The translations under genes were made by a program, and so were the position numbers. 64,000 nucleotides of DNA from Actinoplanes sp. L3-i22 (GTDB lineage Bacteria > Actinomycetota > Actinomycetes > Mycobacteriales > Micromonosporaceae), in the NCBI RefSeq assembly GCF_019704555.1, contig NZ_AP024745.1, forward strand, positions 8,874,501 through 8,938,500, written 5' to 3'. Of this stretch, positions 8,696-16,979 are shown one piece after another. How positions within the stretch are numbered: the first letter of the stretch is position 1; the number at the start of each line of letters is the position of its first letter. The notes beneath the pieces were generated by a model, which was not told the DNA's origin, did not search any database, and worked only from the letters and a program-made list of their open reading frames with translations.

Positions 8696-9681
8696 CGGAG
8701 CTGCACCCGGGGGTCGACGGCGGCGTAGAGGAGGTCGGCGGCGGCGTTCGCGATCACGATGATCAGGCCGGTGAGCAGGGTGACCCCGACGACCACCGGC
8801 AGGTCGATCTGGTTCACCGCGCCGACCAGCAGCTGGCCGACGCCGGGCAGGCCGAACATGGTCTCGGTGAGCACCGCGCTGGTCATGATCGAGGCGACGT
8901 CCACCGCGGTCAGCGTGACCAGCGGCAGCAGCGCCCCGCGCAGGGCCCGGCGCCAGAGGATCCGGCGCTCCGGGATGCCGTAGGCCCGGGCGGTGCGGAT
9001 GTGGTCCTCGGCCAGGCTCTCCTGCAGTCCGGCCCGGGTCAGCCGGGCGTAGGCGGCGCTCTGGATCACCGCGAGGGCGATCCACGGCAGGAGCAGGTTC
9101 TGCGCCCAGAGCAGCGGATCGGTGGTGAACGGGACGTACTGCGGGAACGGCAGCCACTGCAGGCGGACGCAGAACAGCAGGAGCAGCAGCAGGCCGACCA
9201 GGAAGACCGGGATCGCGTAGCCGGCCAGGACCAGGCCGTTGACGACCCGGTCGAGCCAGCGGTACCGGCGCAGCCCGGAGAGCAGGCCGGCGCCGATCCC
9301 GACGATCAGCGAGAGGATCTCGGCGCCGAGCGCCAGCGAGAACGAGACCGGGATCCGGTCCACCAGCAGCGTGGTGACCGGCTGCGAGGTCTCGAAGGAG
9401 TAGCCGAGGCAGGGCGCCGGGCAGTGCCGCACGTCCGGGCCGAGCGAGTAGTCCCGGCCGGCGAAGATGCCCTGCAGGAAGTGCCAGTACTGGGTCAGCA
9501 CCGGGTCGGCCAGCCCCATCGCGGCGCGCACGTCGGCGAGCCGTTCCGGGGTGCAGCCCTTGCCGCAGGCCAGCACGGCCGGGTCGCTGGGGGCGAGGTA
9601 GAACAGCAGGTAGATCAGGGCGGACAGGGCGAGCAGCACGATCACGCCGCCCAGGACCCGGCGGCCGAGGTAGCCGATCAT
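8692..9681 (-). CDS. ABC importer permease, DppB/OppB type
   Basis: 329 residues. An N-terminal membrane helix (YLGRRVLGGVIVLLALS) is followed by a periplasmic-facing loop of ~100 residues, then five more helices. The EAA loop that contacts the ATPase is visible as RTARAYGIPERRILWRRAL. The long first loop contains four cysteines (two CGKGC-like, two in CPAPC), unusual for this family and perhaps a disulfide or metal site. Overlaps both neighbours by 4 bases (ATGA). Confidence 0.92.
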   Translation of the reverse strand: MIGYLGRRVLGGVIVLLALSALIYLLFYLAPSDPAVLACGKGCTPERLADVRAAMGLADPVLTQYWHFLQGIFAGRDYSLGPDVRHCPAPCLGYSFETSQPVTTLLVDRIPVSFSLALGAEILSLIVGIGAGLLSGLRRYRWLDRVVNGLVLAGYAIPVFLVGLLLLLLFCVRLQWLPFPQYVPFTTDPLLWAQNLLLPWIALAVIQSAAYARLTRAGLQESLAEDHIRTARAYGIPERRILWRRALRGALLPLVTLTAVDVASIMTSAVLTETMFGLPGVGQLLVGAVNQIDLPVVVGVTLLTGLIIVIANAAADLLYAAVDPRVQLR

Positions 9682-10592
9682 CGCAACGCCTCCCGCTGCC
9701 GCGGGTCGAGCACGCGGCGCAAACCGTTGGCGACCAGGACGAACGAGAGCAGGGTGAGGAACAAGAGCAACCCCGGGAGGAAGACGTACGTCGGGTCGGC
9801 CCGGAACCAGGTCGTCGCGCTGGACAGCATCTGGCCCCAGGACGGGGTGGGCGGGCGCACGCCCACGCCCAGGAAGGACAGCCCGGCCTCCATCACCATG
9901 TTGGTCGGCAGCAGCAGGGCGGCGTAGGTGAGCACCGGCGCGGTCAGGCCGGGCAGGATCTCCCGCCGGGCGACCCGCCACCAGGGCGCGCCGGAGACCT
10001 GGGCCGCGGCCACGTAGTCGCGGGTGCGCAGGGTCAGCGTCTCGCCGCGGCTGATCCGGGCGGTGCCACCCCAGTTGAGCAGCGCGATCACGCCGGCCAG
10101 AATCAACGGGCGGGGCCAGTCCGGCGGCACGATGGCGAGCAGCGAGATCGCCAGGACCAGCGCCGGGACGGCGAGGACCAGGTCGATGACGCGGCTGAGC
10201 CCGGCGTCGGCCCAGCGCCCGCCGAGCCCGGCGGCGGTCCCGACCGAGACCCCGATCAGGACCTGCAGGAACGTGGCGCTCACCGCGACACCGACGGACA
10301 CCTGCGCGCCGTAGACCAGCCGGGCGAACAGGTCGCGGCCGGTGCCGGGCTCGACGCCGAGCCAGTGCTCGCCGCTGATCCCGCCGAACGAGCCGATCGG
10401 CACCCCGCCGCGGGCCGAGTCGAGCAGCGTGTCGTGGTACGTCGTGTAGTCCTGCCCGGCCAGCGCGGCCAGCAGCGGGGCGGTGATCGCGACCAGCACC
10501 ATGAGGCCGGCGATCACCGCGCCGAACCGGAAACCGCGGTCCCGCCGCAGGGCGGCGAGCGCCCTGGACGGGACCGGCGGAGCGGTCGTCAC
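9678..10592 (-). CDS. ABC importer permease, DppC/OppC type
   Basis: 304 residues. A cytoplasmic N-terminus is followed by a first helix, then the DppC-type loop (GVEPGTGRDLFARLVYGAQ) and five helices. The EAA motif region reads RDYVAAAQVSGAPWWRVARRE. The GTG start at 10592 overlaps the binding-protein stop as GTGA and places the first helix where expected, about 20 residues in. It pairs with the DppB-type permease to form the membrane channel. Confidence 0.92.
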   Translation of the reverse strand: MTTAPPVPSRALAALRRDRGFRFGAVIAGLMVLVAITAPLLAALAGQDYTTYHDTLLDSARGGVPIGSFGGISGEHWLGVEPGTGRDLFARLVYGAQVSVGVAVSATFLQVLIGVSVGTAAGLGGRWADAGLSRVIDLVLAVPALVLAISLLAIVPPDWPRPLILAGVIALLNWGGTARISRGETLTLRTRDYVAAAQVSGAPWWRVARREILPGLTAPVLTYAALLLPTNMVMEAGLSFLGVGVRPPTPSWGQMLSSATTWFRADPTYVFLPGLLLFLTLLSFVLVANGLRRVLDPRQREALR

Positions 10593-12283
10593 TTGACCGA
10601 GATCCGGGCGATGTCGAGCTGCCCGCGCCACCCGTCGGCGTACGCGTTCCTGACGTTCTTGCCGACCAGGTAGACGTCCTTCTCGTGGGTCAGCGGGATG
10701 ACCAGCGCCAGCTTGCCGAGCTTGGCGTCCAGCGCGCCCCAGCGGGCGGCCGCCGCGGCCGGGTCGGTCAGCGCGTTGATCGCGTCGATCTCGGCGTTCG
10801 TCTCCGGGTCGTTGTACTGCGCCAGGTTGAAGTTGCCGCCCGCGGTGATGATCTGCCGGCCGTCGAAGATCGGGATCAGGAACGGGCCGCCGGACGGCCA
10901 GTCGGCACCCCAGGTGGCCAGCGACAGGCCGGGCTGGGTGGCCGGCTTGCCGGTGACGTCGCGGTAGGTGGCGGTGTCGATCGCGGTCAGCTTGACCGTG
11001 ACGCCGGCCTGCTTGAACGCCTCCTGGATGGCGGAGGCGACCTTCGGGCCGATGCCCTCGCTGTCGTCGTTCTCGTAGGCGAGCTCGATCGACAGGTTGC
11101 TCAGGCCGGCCTCGGCGAGGACCTGCTTGGCCTGGTCCGGGGCGCCGCCGTCACCGGCCGGGAAGAAGTCGTACGGCTGGTAGCCGAGCGCCTTCTGCGG
11201 GGGCAGGAACGTGGTCGACGGGCCGACCACCGCGGAGCCGCCGAGCGCGTTGACCACCGAGGTGCGGTTGATCGCGTAGGAGAGCGCCTCGCGGACCTTC
11301 GGGTTGTCGAACGGCGCCTTCTTGGTGTTGAAGGCCAGGTAGGTCGTCGACGGGAACTCCCCGCGGGTGACCCGCTTGTCCAGCTCGGAGCCGGTGCCCA
11401 GCTGCGCGAGCTGCTCCGGGCCGACGACCGCGTCGGTGGTGACCGCGCTCGCGTCCGCGCCGGCCCCGGTGACCAGGCGCTGGTTGATCACCGCGGAGTC
11501 CAGGCCGGAGGTGACCTCGATCCGGTCCGGGCAGGCGTAGCGCAGCTCGTCGATCTTCTGCGACCAGTGCGTGTTGCGGACCAGGACCAGGGACTTCTTC
11601 GGCTCGTACGACTCGACCTGGTACGGCCCCGAGGAGATCGGGTGCTTCTCGTAGTCCACACCGGTGTCCTTGGCCTTCGGGACCGGCGCGAACTGGGTGG
11701 CGGTGGCCAGGAACGGGAAGTCGCCCTCGGGCTTGCTCAGCTTGAAGACGATCGTCTTGTCGTCCGGCGTCTCGATCGACTTGATGCCGTCGGGCTGCTT
11801 GTACGGCCCCTGGTAGCTCGCCGCGTCCTGCAGCCAGTCGCGCAGGTAGGGCGCACCGCCGGGCAGCTCGGGGGCGAACGAGCGCTCGATGCCGTACTTC
11901 ACGTCGGCCGCCGTGATCGGCGTCCCGTCCTCGAACCGGATGCCGTCGCGCAAGTGGTAGGTCCAGGTCTTCGCGCCGTCGGACGGTGTGCCGAGGTCGG
12001 TCGCCAGGTCCGGGGCGGGCTTGGTCCCGGCCTCGCCGGCCTGCCGGTTGCGCGTGGTCAGCGTGCGGAACAGCAGCGACGGGAGGTTGCCACCGCCGGA
12101 GGTGTAGAGCCGCGCCGGGTCGAGGTGGTTGATCCCACCCTGGTTGAGGACCGTGAGCGTGCCGCCCTGGCAGGTCGCCGGGTCGAAGGCCGCGTTCGAG
12201 GTGGTGGTGTCGCCACCGCCTCCGCCTTGGCAGCCGGCGAGTAGCACGGTCGCGGAAAGGACAGCGGGTACCAATTTACGCAT
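10589..12283 (-). CDS. Solute-binding lipoprotein, family 5 (DppA/OppA type)
   Basis: 564 residues. A short lipoprotein signal ends in LLAGC (cysteine ~18). The mature part is a family 5 binding protein: GGTLTVLNQGG at the front, LDPARLYT, the TYHLRDGIRFEDGTPITAADVKY segment and repeated bilobal landmarks. These proteins capture oligopeptides, and sometimes sugars or nickel, outside the membrane. A GH43 gene lies 86 bases upstream on the same strand, which leaves an oligosaccharide ligand possible. Start ATG 12283 is preceded by TAGGTT seven bases away and no ribosome site, consistent with a leaderless transcript. First gene of the five-gene operon. Confidence 0.92.
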   Translation of the reverse strand: MRKLVPAVLSATVLLAGCQGGGGGDTTTSNAAFDPATCQGGTLTVLNQGGINHLDPARLYTSGGGNLPSLLFRTLTTRNRQAGEAGTKPAPDLATDLGTPSDGAKTWTYHLRDGIRFEDGTPITAADVKYGIERSFAPELPGGAPYLRDWLQDAASYQGPYKQPDGIKSIETPDDKTIVFKLSKPEGDFPFLATATQFAPVPKAKDTGVDYEKHPISSGPYQVESYEPKKSLVLVRNTHWSQKIDELRYACPDRIEVTSGLDSAVINQRLVTGAGADASAVTTDAVVGPEQLAQLGTGSELDKRVTRGEFPSTTYLAFNTKKAPFDNPKVREALSYAINRTSVVNALGGSAVVGPSTTFLPPQKALGYQPYDFFPAGDGGAPDQAKQVLAEAGLSNLSIELAYENDDSEGIGPKVASAIQEAFKQAGVTVKLTAIDTATYRDVTGKPATQPGLSLATWGADWPSGGPFLIPIFDGRQIITAGGNFNLAQYNDPETNAEIDAINALTDPAAAAARWGALDAKLGKLALVIPLTHEKDVYLVGKNVRNAYADGWRGQLDIARISVK

Positions 12284-12290
12284 GCGCGGA

Positions 12291-12296
12291 AACCTA
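12291..12296 (-). promoter_or_regulatory. -10 element TAGGTT of the ABC importer operon
   Basis: TAGGTT (minus strand) ends 7 bases before ATG 12283, matching the TANNNT-N7-start layout of leaderless actinobacterial mRNAs. The -35 region is not recognisable. Confidence 0.5.
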
Positions 12297-12369
12297 GCGG
12301 ATCGATAGGCAATGTGCACTATCCCCGCAACAATCGATGCAAATCGTTTAAATTTCCGACCCGCCGAGA

Positions 12370-14595
12370 TCATCGGTAGGTCCGGACGTAGTCGAACGAG
12401 GCCGTCGCGCCGCTCGCGTTCATCGAGACCAGGCCGATCCGGTACGCCCCGGTGTGCGCCAGCGTCCACGTCCCGCCCCAGGTCCAGGTCGTGCCGTCGA
12501 CACTGGACGCCTCGCGGACCTCGTCCTCACCGTTCGCCGCGTCGTAGTGGTACCGCAGCCGCAGCCAGGTCGTCCCGGCCGCCGGCCCGCCGAAGATCGG
12601 CGCGTTCGCCACCACGGCCCCGCGCTCGCCCTCCTTGCCGAACTCCACCTGGTGTGTCACCTCGCTCGTCCCGGCCAGCGGCAGCACCGAGTGCGCGAGC
12701 TTGAACCACCGATCGTCGTTCTGGTAGAGCACCAGCCCGGCCTGCTGGTTCCCGCGCGTCCCGTCGAAGGTCAGCTTCGTCTCGACCGTGAAGTCGCCCG
12801 CCGGCGCGTCCCGGACCAGCACCGACGCGGTGTTCGTGGTGGTGTAGAGCTCGGCGTTCTGGGTCGGCCAGGCCAGCGCGCCGCCGGTCAGCACGGTGTC
12901 GTTCGTTCCCCGGATCCAGCTCCACGCCGGGTCCGTGCCGGTGAACTCGTCCGAGTAGGCGGGCAGCTGCGCGCCCAGCACCGGGTCGGCGACCCGCTGG
13001 GTCACCGGCCGGTAGAGCGCGGTCGCGCCGAGGTTGTCCGCGGCGGCGCCGGCCGCGGTGGCCGACGCGCCGATCCGGCCGGTCAGCGGCACGGCGGCGG
13101 GCAGCGTCAACGAGACCGTGGCGACCGCGTCGCGCAGGCGGTCCGCGGAGACCTCCACGGTCAGGTTCCGGCCGCGCCGCTCCGCGGCGACGTTGTGCCA
13201 GGTGCCGAACGAGAACCCGGCGGGCAGGGCCGCCGTCCGGTCACTGCGCTTTCCCCGTACGGTGGTGGCCACGTCCAGCCGGTTCGACGCCGGGTCGAGC
13301 CACGCGACCACGTGGTTGCGCTCGTCGGTGTAGCTGATCACCAGTCCCGCGCCGGCGCGGACGTCACCTTCGACCCGTACGTCGCCGGAAGCGGCCCGGG
13401 CACTCAGCGAGAAGGACGCCTTCGCAGCGGTCAGATAGTCGCCGGAGTCCGGATCGACGGCCGAAGGCCAGGTCGTGTCCCAGCCGGTACGCGCGTCGAC
13501 GGCCGGCGTGGTGACCGGCGCGGCCTGCGGCGTGTCGGACGGACCGGCCCCGGCCCGGACCACCGGCCAGCCGTCGATCCAGTCGAGCCGGTCGATCAGC
13601 AGCGGGCGTCTGGTGAGGTTGAGAGTGGCCCCGTTCGCGCCGGTGACCGGCCCGAAGTCCGGGTCGGCGGACGAGATGCCGTGGTAGACGAGCCAGTCCT
13701 GACCGGCCAGGTCGGTGGCGATCGCGTTGTGCCCGGGTCCGATCCAGCGGTTCCCGTTCGCGCTCAGGACGATGCCGTCCTTGCTGGTCAGCGCCATCAG
13801 GTCGAGGCCGCTCGGGGTGACGAACGGGCCGCGCGGGCTGGTCGAGCGGCCCACCTTGACGGTGTAGCCGCTGAACGCGCCGTCGCAGCAGCCGGCGTCG
13901 GAGAAGAACAGGTAGTAGAAGCCGCCGCGGTGCACCACGAACGAGCCCTCGGCCCGGCGCCCCCGGCCGACCTGGGTGACCGCGCCGACCCGGGCCGTCG
14001 CGTCCGCGCTGAGCTGCTGCACGCAGAGCGTGTCGTAGCTGCCCCAGTAGAGGTAGTTGGTGCCGTCGGTGTCGGTGAACAGCGCCTGGTCGATGGTCCC
14101 GGTCGGGCAGCCGCTGTCGGCCGGTTTCACGAGCAGCCCGTGATCGGTCCACGGGCCGAGCGGCGTCGCCCCGGTGAGCAGCGCGACGCCGCCGTTGGAC
14201 AGCGCGTAGGTCAGGTAGTAGCCGCCGTCGAGGTAGCGGATGTCCGGCGCCCAGGCCCGGGTGCCGCTGGCCCAGTAGGACGGCTTACCGGTCAGGGCGT
14301 ACACGTCCTGCCGGTAGGTCCAGTGCACGAGGTCCGGCGAGGACAGGATCGGCAGGATGTGCTCGCCGGTCTCCCCCTGGCTGTTGAAGATCGGGTTGGT
14401 GGTCCCGTACGCGTACCAGGAACCGTCCTTCCCTTTGATCACCGCCGGATCCGGAAAGGTGTCGACGGTCCCGGCACTGACCGGATTCGTGTAGACGGAC
14501 GTGGTCGGGGCGGTCTCCACGGCCCGGGCTCCGGTGGGCGGCGTCAGACTCACGACCGCCAGCACCAGGAGCGCCAGACCAGCACGCGTTTTCAT
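12370..14595 (-). CDS. Secreted glycoside hydrolase family 43 with C-terminal beta-sandwich domains
   Basis: 741 residues. A Sec signal peptide (to ~25) precedes a five-bladed propeller catalytic domain. Its GH43 acid residues sit in FPDPAV (~46), WAPDIRY (~115) and EGSFVV (~214). GH43 enzymes cleave arabinan or xylan linkages by inversion; the GTIDQALFTD and GPGHN segments suggest arabinanase-like activity. From ~365 there is a linker, then LamG-like sandwich sequence, and from ~540 a DUF1349-like domain (YSDEFTG ... WSWIRGTND) that often binds carbohydrate. Start ATG 14595 is chosen for the signal peptide. Its product could feed the downstream ABC importer. Confidence 0.88.
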   Translation of the reverse strand: MKTRAGLALLVLAVVSLTPPTGARAVETAPTTSVYTNPVSAGTVDTFPDPAVIKGKDGSWYAYGTTNPIFNSQGETGEHILPILSSPDLVHWTYRQDVYALTGKPSYWASGTRAWAPDIRYLDGGYYLTYALSNGGVALLTGATPLGPWTDHGLLVKPADSGCPTGTIDQALFTDTDGTNYLYWGSYDTLCVQQLSADATARVGAVTQVGRGRRAEGSFVVHRGGFYYLFFSDAGCCDGAFSGYTVKVGRSTSPRGPFVTPSGLDLMALTSKDGIVLSANGNRWIGPGHNAIATDLAGQDWLVYHGISSADPDFGPVTGANGATLNLTRRPLLIDRLDWIDGWPVVRAGAGPSDTPQAAPVTTPAVDARTGWDTTWPSAVDPDSGDYLTAAKASFSLSARAASGDVRVEGDVRAGAGLVISYTDERNHVVAWLDPASNRLDVATTVRGKRSDRTAALPAGFSFGTWHNVAAERRGRNLTVEVSADRLRDAVATVSLTLPAAVPLTGRIGASATAAGAAADNLGATALYRPVTQRVADPVLGAQLPAYSDEFTGTDPAWSWIRGTNDTVLTGGALAWPTQNAELYTTTNTASVLVRDAPAGDFTVETKLTFDGTRGNQQAGLVLYQNDDRWFKLAHSVLPLAGTSEVTHQVEFGKEGERGAVVANAPIFGGPAAGTTWLRLRYHYDAANGEDEVREASSVDGTTWTWGGTWTLAHTGAYRIGLVSMNASGATASFDYVRTYR

Positions 14596-14660
14596 GTCCG
14601 GAAGGTAGGTCTGCCCGAATTCTTCCGGCAACGATCCGGCATATTCACAGCTGTTACAGG

Positions 14661-15005
14661 TCAGACCTGATCGGGGGCGGTGGCCGGCTGGGAGACGTCC
14701 CAGTGCTCGACGATCAGGTCGCCGTCGAAGCGCCAGATGTCGACGACCGCCTCGCCAGGGCCGCCGTCCGCCGGGGTCAGCAGGTAGTGGGCGACCACGA
14801 ACTGGTCGTCCGCGATCACCCGCCGCAGGTCCAGGGTCGAGGTGCCGATCGGGCCGTTGACGGTGGCGTCGATGAAGCCGTCCTTGTCCCGCGGGGTGGC
14901 CGGGTCGTGGTTGACGAAGTCGTCCCGGATGACCTCCCGCAGCACCTCCACGTCACCGGCGGCGAATCGGCCGAACGCGTCCAGGAAAATGTCCTTGATG
15001 GTCAT
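14661..15005 (-). CDS. SnoaL-like (NTF2-fold) protein
   Basis: 114 residues. The cone-shaped NTF2/SnoaL fold is suggested by an N-terminal helix (FLDAFGRFAAGDVEVLREVI), the motif FVNHDPATP, and closing strands VVDIWRFDGDLIVEHWDVSQ. Related small proteins are predicted aldol-condensation or isomerase enzymes; the substrate is unknown. The start could be ATG 15005 or GTG 15014; neither has a well-spaced ribosome site. It lies 65 bases upstream of, and co-directional with, the GH43 gene. Confidence 0.75.
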   Translation of the reverse strand: MTIKDIFLDAFGRFAAGDVEVLREVIRDDFVNHDPATPRDKDGFIDATVNGPIGTSTLDLRRVIADDQFVVAHYLLTPADGGPGEAVVDIWRFDGDLIVEHWDVSQPATAPDQV

Positions 15006-15272
15006 GCTCCGCACGATGTCATCGAAACGGCGGCCGCGTCGATTACCTCAGCGGTAACCATGTGCCCATAGCACCGCACCGCCGCTAATGCGGCGAAACC
15101 GCGCATCTCTGACCGGACGGCCGGGACACCGATGCTCCAATCGGACAAATGGCAGCGGGTCGGGCCGCGATGTCACCCCATTCGGACCGGGCGAATCGTA
15201 CGTTTCCCTTGCGGCGCCCCGACCATTCCGGGGCGCCATTCCCGTTCACCTTTTCTCATCCGGAGGACATCG

Positions 15273-15902
15273 ATGCTGAGCACTCTCACCGCGGGCGCCC
15301 TGCTCTTCACGTCGGCGATCGTGCCGTCCACCCAGTGGCACGGCGCCCCGCCACCGCAGGATCGGATGGTCATCGACGTGGTGGCCGCGAACGGCTCCGG
15401 TTGCCCGGGCGACACCGCGAAGATCCAGGTCTCGCCGGACAACACCGCGTTCACGGTGACCTACAGCGAGTTCATCGCCCAGGCCGGGCCGAGCGCGCGG
15501 GCCACCGACGCCCGCCGCAACTGCCAGATGGCGCTGGACGTGCACGTGCCGTCCGGCTACACGTACGCGGTCGCGGGCGCCGACTACCGCGGATACGGCC
15601 ACCTGGAGAAGGGGGCGGCCGGCTCGGAGACGGCGTCCTACTACTTCCAGGGCGAGCCGCACACGACCCGGATCCGGCACGACTTCTACGGCTGGATGGA
15701 CTCCGACTGGCAGCAGTCGGACCGGGTCGAGGTGGGGTCGATGTCATTCCTGGACTGCGGCGAGCAGCGCTACCTGAACGTGAACACCGAGCTGCGGGTC
15801 AGCGGCGGCCCGTCGGTGCGCAAGGCCACCAGCTTCCTGACGATGGACTCCTCGGACGGCAGCCTGGAGACGCTGTACCACGTGGCCTGGCGCCGGTGCT
15901 GA
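15273..15902 (+). CDS. Secreted DUF4360 protein
   Basis: 209 residues from ATG 15273, which has GGAGG 7 bases upstream. A short hydrophobic signal (LSTLTAGALLFTSAIVP) precedes the mature chain. The rest matches the DUF4360 family: MVIDVVAANGSGCPGDTAKI at the front, a middle TVTYSEFIAQAG, and four conserved cysteines (GSGC, RRNC, FLDC, terminal RRC) likely forming two disulfides. Function unknown; the family is extracellular. Divergent from the SnoaL gene over ~260 bases in which I see no other feature. Confidence 0.82.
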   Translation: MLSTLTAGALLFTSAIVPSTQWHGAPPPQDRMVIDVVAANGSGCPGDTAKIQVSPDNTAFTVTYSEFIAQAGPSARATDARRNCQMALDVHVPSGYTYAVAGADYRGYGHLEKGAAGSETASYYFQGEPHTTRIRHDFYGWMDSDWQQSDRVEVGSMSFLDCGEQRYLNVNTELRVSGGPSVRKATSFLTMDSSDGSLETLYHVAWRRC

Positions 15903-15906
15903 CTAC

Positions 15907-15935
15907 TTGACATTAACTAGTACTGGCCTAAGTAT
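15907..15935 (+). promoter_or_regulatory. Promoter of the padR gene, TTGACA with 17-bp spacing
   Basis: A perfect -35 (TTGACA, 15907-15912) is followed after 17 bases by AAGTAT (15930-15935); TATAGG overlaps slightly downstream. The predicted start point coincides with GTG 15942. A TACTT...AAGTA inverted repeat (15904-15908, 15930-15934) spans it and may be the PadR operator. Confidence 0.6.
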
Positions 15936-15941
15936 AGGAGT

Positions 15942-16298
15942 GTGCCGGAAAGCCACGATCCACAACTGCTCAAGGGCGTCCTGTCGCTCCTGCTCCTGCA
16001 CCTGCTGGCCGAGCGGGAGTCGTACGGCTACGAGGTGGTCCAGCGGCTGCAGGCCGCCGGGTTCGCCGACGTGCTGGAGGGCAGCGTCTACCCGGCGCTG
16101 AACCGCCTGCTCCGCGAGGGCCGGGTGGAGACCCGCCTGGTGCCGTCACCGGGCGGGCCCGCCCGCAAGTACTACCGGCTCACCGCCGAGGGCGAACAGG
16201 CCCTCGGCGACGCCGCCGCCGCCTGGGACCGGCACGTCGCCGGGGTCCAGGCGGTCCTCGCCCGCCCACTACCTCAACCCCGCGAAGGGACCCCGTGA
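15942..16298 (+). CDS. PadR family transcriptional regulator
   Basis: 118 residues. A winged helix typical of PadR: LLKGVLSLLLLHLLAERESYGYEV, then EGSVYPALNRLLREGRVE and the wing GGPARKYYRLTAEG. A short C-terminal helix gives dimerisation (PadR-s2 size). GTG 15942 lies at the predicted transcription start, with GGAG only one base upstream, so translation is probably leaderless. It overlaps the next gene as TGATG, the usual pairing of PadR with a membrane protein that it controls. Confidence 0.9.
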   Translation: MPESHDPQLLKGVLSLLLLHLLAERESYGYEVVQRLQAAGFADVLEGSVYPALNRLLREGRVETRLVPSPGGPARKYYRLTAEGEQALGDAAAAWDRHVAGVQAVLARPLPQPREGTP

Positions 16299-16843
16299 TG
16301 ACGATCGGAATTGTCGACCGGCTGCGCGTCGAACGCCTGGTCTGGACGCTCGACCAGCAGCTCTACGACCTGCCCCGGGCCCGGCGGATCGCCACCCGCC
16401 GCGAGGTCCGGGCGAACCTGCTGGAAGCCGCCGCGGACGTCGGCACGACCGAGGCGCTGCGCCGGCTCGGGGGCAGCCGCGGCCTGGCCGAGCAGTACCT
16501 GGTGGCCGAGTTCGGCGACCGGCCCCGGTGGTCGTGGATCGGCGCGGCCTACGCGGCCGGACTCACCCCGCTGCTGCTCAACTACCTGCTCAGCGAGGCG
16601 ACCAACGCGTTCGCGGACGGGGTGCGGGCGGCGCACGGCAGCGGGACGTTCGCCTACGCCGGGGTGGCCTACCTGCAGAGCGCCCAGACCGTCACCGTGA
16701 GCGGCTCGGACGTGCAGCTCAGCGGCGGGGCGTGGACTCCGTTGACGTACGCCATCTGGCTTTTGATCGTGATCTTCGCCGGACGTCTCTGGCGCCTGTT
16801 CCGGCGGAGTTCTCAAGTGCCGGTGACCGCTTCCGATAGCTGA
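16298..16843 (+). CDS. PadR-associated membrane protein with N-terminal helical domain
   Basis: 181 residues. The cytoplasmic N-terminal ~80 residues form helices (LVWTLDQQLYDLPRARRIATRREVRANL...ALRRLG) like the HAAS/permease-prefix domains found beside PadR regulators. One hydrophobic helix (~84-100) and a second near the C-terminus (TPLTYAIWLLIVIFAGRLW) flank an extracellular loop of ~55 residues. Start ATG 16298 overlaps the PadR stop by one base (TGATG); GTG 16295 is the alternative. Function unknown; probably controlled by the adjacent PadR. Confidence 0.7.
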   Translation: MTIGIVDRLRVERLVWTLDQQLYDLPRARRIATRREVRANLLEAAADVGTTEALRRLGGSRGLAEQYLVAEFGDRPRWSWIGAAYAAGLTPLLLNYLLSEATNAFADGVRAAHGSGTFAYAGVAYLQSAQTVTVSGSDVQLSGGAWTPLTYAIWLLIVIFAGRLWRLFRRSSQVPVTASDS

Positions 16844-16979
16844 CCCCGAGCGCTTCAGCGGTCCGGTGAACAGCAACCGGCGGGCACCTTTGCGGGCACC
16901 GTCGTGACAACTCCGTTCCCGGAATCTTCTCTCCATGCCCGGCGGGCAACACCGCCGGACAACATGGGGGAGATTCACT

